Assembly (NCBI GenBank): GCA_947172415.1 | Contig: OX359201.1 | Location: 3,658,001-3,722,000, forward strand | DNA from: Chondrosia reniformis | Lineage: Eukaryota > Porifera > Demospongiae > Chondrillida > Chondrillidae | Length of the DNA stretch: 64,000 nucleotides | Direction of reading: 5' to 3' | In this document: positions 56,712 through 64,000 of the stretch, piece by piece | How the letters are laid out: the number at the start of each line of letters is the position of its first letter | Numbering within the stretch: position 1 is the stretch's first letter | The notes under the pieces: model-generated | Database searches by the model: none | What the model saw: only the letters and a program-made list of their open reading frames with translations | What the model was told of the DNA's origin: nothing | Translations under genes and position numbers: made by a program

Positions 56712-57363
56712 GAAAAATCTAAGATACCATTTTCCTACATGCTATATGCCTATTCTGTAAAAAGAGCCTATAGGGGAACTAAACCTAAAGAGAGCTTTAG
56801 ATGAAGATACAATAGTCTTTTTTTCTTTCTTTTCCCTTCTTTCATCTTCTTCTCCACTGGGTCAGACAGCCGTTTCTGGGAATTCCACCCTTCATCAGTG
56901 ATCCTGGGAGTCTTTGTCTTTTTCTTTATCTTGATCTTCTGTGAATCCTTGGCTCACTATGCTAAATCTAGGGGCCTTATATACACTATTTTGGCGCCAA
57001 AAGTTAAATAAGGTGTTAACTAAGACACATGTTGAAATTTAATTTTAATAAAGGAATGTAGGTCCAATTAACTTTTATGAATTAATTATAAATCTATTAG
57101 TAATCTTGCTTGTACAGGTAAAACAGACTCAGCATAACTATAGACACAAGTAGGACATATTACGTAAGTCTACCCTTAGGTCTTCTAGTAGCAACATTTC
57201 TTTGGAGGTGGGGTAACACAATATGGGGTAACCCAAGACAGTCCTTAAGCATACTAGCTACTTTTTGCTTATACTTGATTCTAACTAGAGGCTGCCGGGA
57301 TAGGAAGGTTTTAAAGGTTGATTTTAGCTTAAAGTATTTGTAACCCTGCTTAATAAGCCTACT
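56712..57363 (-). repeat. Pseudo-LTR, upstream (5') copy
   Basis: A 652-bp direct repeat of 53212-53863. It is the 5'-truncated 3' end of a second element copy placed upstream, as usual for PLE tandems. Its frame (to about 57360) is the orphan C-terminus; extension beyond 57363 is satellite. Confidence 0.9.
56851..56912 (-). ncRNA. Hammerhead ribozyme, type I (5' pseudo-LTR of PLE)
   Basis: Identical in sequence to 53351-53412: CUCC, CA, GGAUCA, CUGAUGA, GGG-loop-CCC, GAAA, CGG/CUG, GUC, UGACCC, AGU, GGAG. Two motifs in the same element 3500 bp apart would cut the element RNA at both ends. Confidence 0.8.
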
Positions 57364-57372
57364 TAAAACCAT

Positions 57373-59540
57373 ACACTTTACTCAGCCTTAGCTATAGGAC
57401 CACACCCCTACTCAGTCTTAGCTATAGGACCACACACCTTACTCAGTCTTAGCTAGAGGACCACACCTCTTACTCAGCCTTTGCTATAGGACCACACCCC
57501 TTACTCAGCCATAGCTATATAGAACGGTGCTCTTTATTCAGCCTTAGTTATAGGACCACACCAATTACTGAGCCTTAGCTATATAGAACCACACTTTTTA
57601 CTCAACCTTAGTTATAGAACCACACCACTTACTCAGCCTTAGCTATTGGACCACACCACTTACTCAGCCTTAGCTATAGGACCACATCCCTTACTCAGCC
57701 TTAGCTATAGAACCACACCCCATACTCACGATTAACTGTAGAAACACACCCCTTACTCAGCCTTAGCTATTGGACCACACCCCTTACGTAGCCTTAGCTA
57801 TAGGACCACAACCCTTACTCAGCCTTAGCTATATAGAACTGTAGTCTCTATTCAGCCTTAGTTATAGGGTGTGCCCCTACTCAGCCTTAGCAATATAAAA
57901 CCATGCTCTTTACTCAGCCTTAGCTATAGGATCACACCCCTTACTCAACCTGAGCTATAGGACCTCACTCCTTACTCAGCCTTAACTATAAGACCACAAC
58001 CCTTACTCAGCCTCAGCTATAGGACCACACCTTTTACTCAGCCTTAGCTATAGGAATACAGCCCTTACTGAGCCTTAATTATAGGACCACACCCCTGACT
58101 CACCCTTAGCTATAGGACCACACCCTTTCCTCTGCCTTGGCTAGAGGACCTCACCCGTTACTCAGCCTTAGTTAGAGGACCGCAACCCTTACTCAACATT
58201 AGCTATAGGACCACACCCCTTACTTAGCCTTACCTATATAGAACCGCACTCTTTACTCAGCCTTAGTTATAGAACCACACCCCATACTCAGCCTTAGCTA
58301 CAGGACCACACCCCATACTCAGCCTTAGTATTGGACTACAACCCTTACTCAGCCTTAGCTCTAGGACCACACCCCATACTCAGCCTTAGCTACAGGACCA
58401 CACCCCATACTCAGCCTTAGCTATAGGACCGCAACCTTTACTCAGTCTTAGCTATAGGACCGTTACCCTTACGCAGCCTTCTATAGCTATAGGACCACAC
58501 ACCTTACTCACCTTTAGCTATAGGACCACACCCCTTACTCAGCCTTAGCTATATAGAACCGTACTCTTTACTCAGCCTTAGTTATAAGACCACACCCTTT
58601 ACTCAGCCTTAGCTATAAAATCACAACCCTTACTCAGCCTTAGCTTTAGAACCACACCCCTTACTCAGCCTTAGTTATAGAACCACACCCCTTACTCAGC
58701 CTTAGCTATAAAACCACACCCCTTACTCAGCCTTAGCTATATAAAACCATACTCTTTACTCAGCATTGGCTATAGGACCACACCCCTTACTCAGCCTTAG
58801 CTATAGGACCTCACTCCTTACTCAGCCTTAGCTATGGGACCACAACCCTTACTCAGCCTTAGCTATAGGACCACAACCATTACTCAGCCCTAGCTGTATA
58901 GAACCGTACTCTTTACTCAGCCCTAATTATGAGACCACATCCCTTACTCAGCCTGAGCTATATAGAACCGTACAATCAGTTATAGGAGCACAACCCTTAC
59001 TCATCTTTAGTTATAGCACCACATCCCTTACTCAGACTAAAGCTATAGTACCACACCCCATATACTCAGCCTTAACAATAGAACTACACCCCTTACCCAA
59101 CCTTAGCTATAGGACCACACCCATTACTCATCCGTAGTTATATAGAACCGAACCCTTTACTCAGCCTTATTTATAGAACCACACCCCTTACTCAGCCTTA
59201 ACTATAGGACAACACCCCTAACTCAGCCTTAGCTATAGCACCATATCCCCAACTCAGCCTTAGCTATAGAACCAAACCCCTTACTCAGCCTTAGCTATAT
59301 AAAACCACACTCTTTACTCAATCTTAGCTATAGGACCACACCCCTTACTCAACCTTAGCTATGGGATCACATCCCTGACTCAGCCTTAGCTATAGAACCA
59401 CACCGTTTACTCAGCCTTAGCTATATAAAACCATACTCTTTACTCAATTTTAGCTATAGGACCACACCCCTTACTCAACCTTAGCTATAGGACCACATCC
59501 CTGACTCAGCCTTAGCTATAGGACCACAACCCTTACTCAA
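57373..59540 (+). repeat. 31-33 bp minisatellite array, continued
   Basis: The same units as 50236-53211, here without an obvious higher-order period. The array ends at CCCTTACTCAACCA, where a TIR element begins. Confidence 0.95.
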
Positions 59541-60094
59541 CCAAAGGTGTTGCAATATATCCCTAAATCTAGCAACATTGGTATAGGAACAGTGGCAGAT
59601 GAAGCTGCAGTCCCCCTAACATGTATACTCTCCACAATGACCATGATGCAGTGTAAAGGTTGTAAATAAGTATACAACCTATCAGTCTTTTATCAGCTGA
59701 AGAAGGTTTGCATGAAGTATATATAATATGTGTAACTATGTTTCCTCTATGTCCCACTTCACTGTGTGTATAAAATTTAAATGGCTCAAAGGAATAAACA
59801 TTTGTTTGCATAGAATGACAAATTTTAAGGCTTCCTGTATGATGGCATTTACCAATGTATATATATGTCCTGAAATAATCTTGATTGTTTTGACATGCTA
59901 TGAATGATGTATGACTAAAGCTGGACACATCTTCCTTACTAGCCTTCACCAACAGAATGACAAAGGCTTCCTGTATGGTGGCATATATCACTGTACATTA
60001 AAAGTATAAGAGTAGACACCATGCATTTTCTAGTGGGAAGCACACCATGCAAAATGTTGCCAGTTGTAGGGATATGTTGCAACACCCTTGGTTG
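59541..60094 (+). mobile_element. Non-autonomous TIR DNA element (554 bp)
   Basis: The left end (AAGGTGTTGCAATATATCCC, then CTAGCAACATT) is inverted and repeated at the right end (AATGTTGCCAG, GGGATATGTTGCAACACCC), about 40 bp with few mismatches. Inside, GGCTTCCTGTATG.TGGCAT occurs twice in direct order (about 59829 and 59965). A 140-codon frame on the minus strand has no recognisable domain and I do not take it as a gene. Confidence 0.7.
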
Positions 60095-60235
60095 TAGGAT
60101 TCATGCATAGCTAATGCTTCACTGTGTAACATCCCTTTCTTGTTTTTGGGCTTTTTGTACCATCCCTACATCTTCATTATTTTCGTAGAAATTTTTTATT
60201 GTTCTCTAGTTTCTATACTTTTTATGGAGCACAAG
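60060..60235 (-). mobile_element. Foldback MITE family 2, half copy
   Basis: GTAGGATTCATGCATAGC, ACATCCCTTTCTTGTTTTT, CATCCCTACATCTTCA and TTTTTATGGAGCA match the right arm of 40204-40559. It overlaps or abuts the preceding TIR element at the ACACCCTTG motif, which both share. Confidence 0.7.
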
Positions 60236-60934
60236 CTGATATATAATTTAGGGTTAACCTCCATGCAAACCCTATAATTAATTCTTCATTAATTTACATC
60301 GTAAATGTTTAATTATAATAAACTTTGTGGCTTCCAAATGACTCAGATTAACAAAACAAAGGTAACTTAAATGCAGTTGAATGCCATATGTATATAGTCA
60401 ATGCAGTTAGTAAAGGATAAGGTACACGATGTTCATGGTGTACGTGTAAGATGTACTTGGCCTCAAATCTTGGACTCTTAAATAAAGGAGTTTTTCTTCA
60501 TTTCACGAAACTTCAGTTATAGTAGGAGAATTCTGCAATGACAAGAGTGAAAAGTGTCTATCAACATTTGGTTGTGAACTAAAATATTATGATAATGGGT
60601 ATTATAATAGAAAATAAAATGAGTTCTTACCCTTTCAATTGGAGTCAATATGCACTTGAGAACTTGCAAATTGTGTAAAATGTATGTAAACTTTAATGTA
60701 GAAAATGTATAAAATTAATATTATAAGCAATAAAAAATCTAAGGCTCAAGTAGGCAGAGCATTCACTGTATATAGGAAAATTTACCATCTCTCTATTCCA
60801 GCCAAAGAGCAAGCATGCACCAAAGACACTATGTACACTATACTCCAGCCACTCATTTACAACTCCAGCCACAGAGTTAACCACCTCAGCCACAGCCCTG
60901 TAAACATGCCCAATACATTAATCCTGTGTGTGTC
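60236..60934. other. AT-rich stretch, probably the 3' part of the Helentron
   Basis: No convincing frame, RNA or repeat. It follows the OTU-domain frame on the minus strand and may hold the Helentron 3' end, but I could not place a terminal hairpin and CTRR-type end with confidence. Confidence 0.35.
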
Positions 60935-61360
60935 TCAAGTCACCGCCTTCCCCACAGATGAGACTACCTCAGAATGCTGTGGAAAATGCACAATGTACAT
61001 TGACTTTGGACTGCTGTAAACTGGCAAAGTATGATCCAAGTGGTAAGGGCTATACAGTAGCCAGCTATCAGAACTGGTGTCAAACACATAAATGTTATAT
61101 AGTCTGCAGTAAATGCGCCAAAGTGAGATTTCTACATCTGTATTTTATGCTCCATCCCTGTCCATGTGTGTGTCCTGTATGTACTCAGCAATACTATTCT
61201 GAGTTACATGCGCTCCTAGCAAAAGGGTTGCAATCTTTTTCGTATGGTTGATGATTGCATTTCTAGCTGCAAGATGGCCTTCTTGTGACCCTGTGATGAT
61301 TATTGACAACAAACGAAAAAGACAATTGCCATCTGGAAGCATCCGTCTCACTGTCTGGAA
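60935..61360 (-). pseudogene. OTU-like cysteine protease domain of a Helentron
   Basis: It reads RRMLPDGNCLFRLLSIIITG, with the catalytic Asp and Cys of DGNC, then GSQEGHLAARNAIINH, IAEYIQDTHMDRDGA, a TAA at 61142-61144 in place of Trp, NTDVEISLW, YNIYVFDTSSDSWLLYSPYH and YIVHFPQHSEVV, whose His fits the catalytic His. It ends at TGA 60935-60937. OTU proteases cleave ubiquitin-type conjugates. In Helentrons (Helitron2-like elements of animals) an OTU domain commonly follows the Rep-helicase. Here it lies 3' of the helicase on the same strand. One stop codon breaks it. Confidence 0.8.
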
Positions 61361-61639
61361 GTTGGGCCGTGTCAGAGGGCAGCCTGGTGTGCCATGCCCA
61401 AATCAACAAGGTCTTTGGTACTGGACACCTACCCTACTGCATGCTTTAATTTGCCACTCAGAATCAACAACTGGATGGAACCTAAATGAGGATCATTCCA
61501 ATTGACTCCAACCTCTTTTGTTCCTGTCAATTTCCATACATGGCTTCTCTGCAAGTTGTCTTTTATTTTGCTTTGTCCGGCAAAGTGGCCTCTTTCAAGC
61601 ATTTTTGGAGCTTAAAGTTGCACCTTTCAGACTCTTCTT

Positions 61640-64000
61640 TTGCTTTTTAGGGTCAGGTGGGATTGGTCAAGTACCACTGACCTTTCTCTTTCTATTGCTA
61701 CTTTGTTCAGGTGGTAAAGCATAGACCATCAAGTCTGGTCTATGCAATTGTCGTAACCTGTTAATTTCCAGCAGACACTTTGAGATAACCATAATTGACT
61801 TTCGATCAAAGAAAACTAGGTGCACCTCTTCAAGTGATCTTACTCGTGAGAGTGCAACATAGGCAATACCTGAACTGAAGACCTGGTCAGAGAGATTCAT
61901 CATGACACAGTCAAGAGAAAGACCTTGACATTTGTGGATTATAACAGCATAAGCCAATATCAGTGGAAACTGTTACCTGTAAACATAGACTCTTCTCAGT
62001 ACAGGAAATCTGCTCTTGACCTGTTCCGCTTCATACTCTGTGCTCATGTGGTCAAACTTCAGTGTCACTTTGTGTGCCCCAATGGCCACAACAGTGCAAA
62101 GTGCACCATTAACTAACCCCAAGCTTGTGTTAGGATTCCTACACAAAATGACTCTTGCCCCAACAGCAATATGAAGCACAGCCTCTAAACCCGCAGTTAG
62201 GTTGTAGTCTTTGTTCAGTCTCTTCAGCTCTTCTGCTTCTTTTTTGCTCCATTTGTGCATGCCTTTAGTTTCATCTACTTCATCGGTGTAGCAAATTTCA
62301 ACAATCTTGCACTGTAACTTGCTGAGCATTTCATTGTTGAACTCTTTGCATGCCTTTAGTGTAGGAGATAGGCATACAGGTGACTTCCCAGAGTGCATCA
62401 GTTCCTCAAATTTATCAGCTATTGGATCATGGATAACTCTCTCTTCTAGAGTTTTAACACATTCTTCAGAGACACAACCACATCAGATTTCATCCAGAAG
62501 TCCAGAGTATTGTGTGTCCTTACTCTGACGCTCGTTGATTGTCAGCTCATCATATTCTACAGTTTCCTTCCAGATGCCTACTGAAGTCATGCAACCTAGC
62601 TTTGATAAAACTGCTTTGTTGTTCAGTTTGTCAAACACAGTTGCACCATTGACTGGAGGCAGCTGCAGAAGATCACCCAGAAAGGGAATATTGATCGACC
62701 CAAACCAATTGTCAGTCCTAAACACTTCTTCCAGGTGCAAATGAAGATAGGCCAAGTTGAGACTAGATAGCATAGACATGCGAACTTCATCAATTAGGAA
62801 AAGTTTCACATCTTGAAGTGTCGTTCTCATGATCTTCAATGAGTCTCGTGGCAGTCCCCAATAGTCAGATTCTTTTGCCTCGTGCTCAATGGGTAATTGA
62901 AACGAACGATGCACAGTAATGCCACCAACATTAAAGGCTGCAAGCCCTGTTGGTGCAGCCACTGCACAGAGAAGTGTCTCGTGCTTGTCTTTCCATATTG
63001 TAGCCACCTGAGCTCTGATGGCTTCATTAAGGAATGATTTTCCAGTCCCTCCAACTCCGCTAACAAACATTTGCAGTGGTTGCAATTGTGAGCATTTACA
63101 CACTCCAGACTCATGTTTTTGTTGGTGTAGGAGGTGTTCAGATATACGTTTAAAGAGACGTGACTGGTCTGTATATTCAATTTGTCAATTCGCTCTTCAA
63201 GGCTGATTTCATCAGTACAATTTGCTTGCTCCTCCTGCACATCATTTATAGCTGCTCTTGCTTCCCCAACAATTTGGGGTCCTCTTTCCTGACCCTCTTT
63301 GTCAACAGAGAAAGTTGCCTCTTTTTGTTTAGCTTCATTAATTTCCTTCACTTGAGCATTTACTTTGAGCACCAGAATTTGGATCTTCCATTCCAAGCTC
63401 TTGCAGCTTACTGAAATCCTTCAGTCTGCGTTTCCTTTGTGGGGAAAGGTGGCATCAATCCACTGAACTGTGTCAGACTTTTCACACAAGTGATTGCCAA
63501 TCAATAGATCGCTTGCTTCATAGAATCCACACTCTCGAGAACGCAAACTTCTGATACCAAAGCTCCAAAGTCGACTGTAAACACTTTTGTTGAAGCCAAT
63601 TTCCTGCCACAGATCCTGCATGTTACTTCTTTCTGCCTTTGTCACATATCCTGTCACATAGTGAGCAAGGGTTAGCAACGACTCGGCAATAAACTGTACG
63701 TCAATGCTTGCTTTCCACAGCAACAGGAAGAGAGGATTGTAATCATTCACTCTCGTCTCCTTTTCTGCCCGTGGAAGGTGGTATATCTTTTTTCTTGATT
63801 GAGGCAATTTTCTACACAGTTCAAAGAGCCAGTGTCACTGACTCCCCGTGGAAATCCAAACTTGCATCTAGTCACAAATGCTCCATTGTACATTGCCTTT
63901 CACTTGCAGCATTTGCTGCATTTAGGCATCTGGTACCTAGTGACCAGCCTGTGCAACTCTGGATTGGTCCTTTCTTCAGGTATTTGACAAGTGATTCTCC
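61640..64000 (-). pseudogene. Helitron/Helentron Rep-helicase, partial (runs off the right edge)
   Basis: From the right edge: a Cys-rich segment (KCSKCCK ... RCKFGFPRGVSD) of the Helitron-like region, then YNPLFLLLWKASIDVQFIAES, the HYVTGYVTKAE block, the linker with VNAQVKEINEAKQKE, and the Pif1-type helicase. Helicase motifs: Walker A FVSGVGGTGKSFLNEAI (about 63055), AAPTGLAAFNVGGITVHRSF, Walker B KLFLIDEVRMS, FLGDLLQLPPVNG, VGARVILCRNPNT, and YAVIIHKCQGLSLD with AYVALSRVRSLEEVHL (motifs V and VI). The Rep HUH part is beyond the window. Stops include TGA at about 63890, frame changes near 63810, 63410 and 63110, and breaks near 62480 and 61960. The protein would unwind and transfer a single strand during rolling-circle transposition. 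Confidence 0.85.

Larger units (their letters stand above)
53212..57363 (-). mobile_element. Complete permuted (Naiad-like) Penelope-like element
   Basis: A 4152-bp insertion in the 31-33 bp satellite. TAAAACCAT stands at 53203-53211 and 57364-57372, a 9-bp target duplication made of satellite sequence. The element is bounded by two direct 652-bp repeats (53212-53863 and 56712-57363) differing at about 11 positions. Read on the minus strand the order is upstream repeat, GIY-YIG endonuclease, CxC linker, RT, downstream repeat. Canonical PLEs have the endonuclease after RT; the permuted order with CxC is that of the Naiad/Chlamys group. The repeats contain the last ~70 codons of the frame plus the 3' region, the usual pseudo-LTR (partial tandem) arrangement. 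Confidence 0.9.

Noticed and set aside
50236..59540. Telomeric or rDNA-type repeat
   Set aside because: The unit is 31-33 bp with no TTAGGG-like core and no rRNA similarity.
59569..59991. 140-codon minus-strand frame
   Set aside because: It lies inside a TIR-bounded element, has no domain likeness and has composition like its AT-rich surroundings.

Overview
The window looks like nuclear DNA from an invertebrate animal, AT-rich and almost entirely non-genic. The evidence for this is a spliceosomal intron at the left edge, APE-type and REL-type LINEs, two kinds of Penelope-like element (PLE), an OTU-bearing Helitron (Helentron), pogo-like and other DNA elements, a tRNA-derived repeat, and about 30 kb of minisatellite. 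I cannot name the species; a sponge, cnidarian or mollusc would all fit.

Layout. 1-2630: the only candidate host genes. One is a two-exon gene for a 153-residue protein with a mitochondrial-type N-terminus; directly after it is an open frame with a PD-(D/E)XK nuclease-like motif. 2640-17105: a degenerate 13-bp minisatellite (ACTAGTACATACA or its complement TGTATGTACTAGT) whose strand flips several times; two of the flips sit beside copies of one ~108-bp island. A PLE fragment interrupts it at 5.4-6.0 kb. 17106-20805: a decayed R2-superclade (REL-endonuclease) LINE. 20806-44335: the same array, now on one strand, with many insertions: hammerhead-bearing repeats at 21.6-22.3 kb, foldback elements, two pogo-like MITEs, a TATA-flanked TIR element in one intact and one split copy, an APE-type LINE, a solo 233-bp hammerhead element, a tRNA-like SINE and a CACTA-like element. 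44345-50168: a second copy of that APE LINE, split by a full-length nested LINE (45299-48623) with an 11-bp target duplication. 50236-59540: a different minisatellite (31-33 bp unit, with a 254-bp higher-order repeat) interrupted by a complete PLE (53212-57363) with a 9-bp target duplication. 59541-60235: small DNA elements. 60935-64000: a decayed Helentron on the minus strand, running off the right edge.

Most notable: self-cleaving hammerhead ribozyme (HHR) motifs occur at six places in two sequence families. In one family, two copies lie in direct tandem exactly 331 nt apart, the architecture of animal retrozymes. The other family lies in the terminal repeats of a PLE whose domain order is permuted (GIY-YIG endonuclease before RT, CxC linker: Naiad-like). 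As I recall the published description, that clade lacks canonical hammerheads. The stems differ in sequence between the families but pair in both, which argues for real RNA structure.

The genes do not form a working pathway. The window records satellite growth, repeated retroelement insertion into satellite, and duplication of satellite together with embedded elements. Almost every element gene carries stops or frameshifts; the nested LINE at 45.3-48.6 kb has the best-preserved RT.
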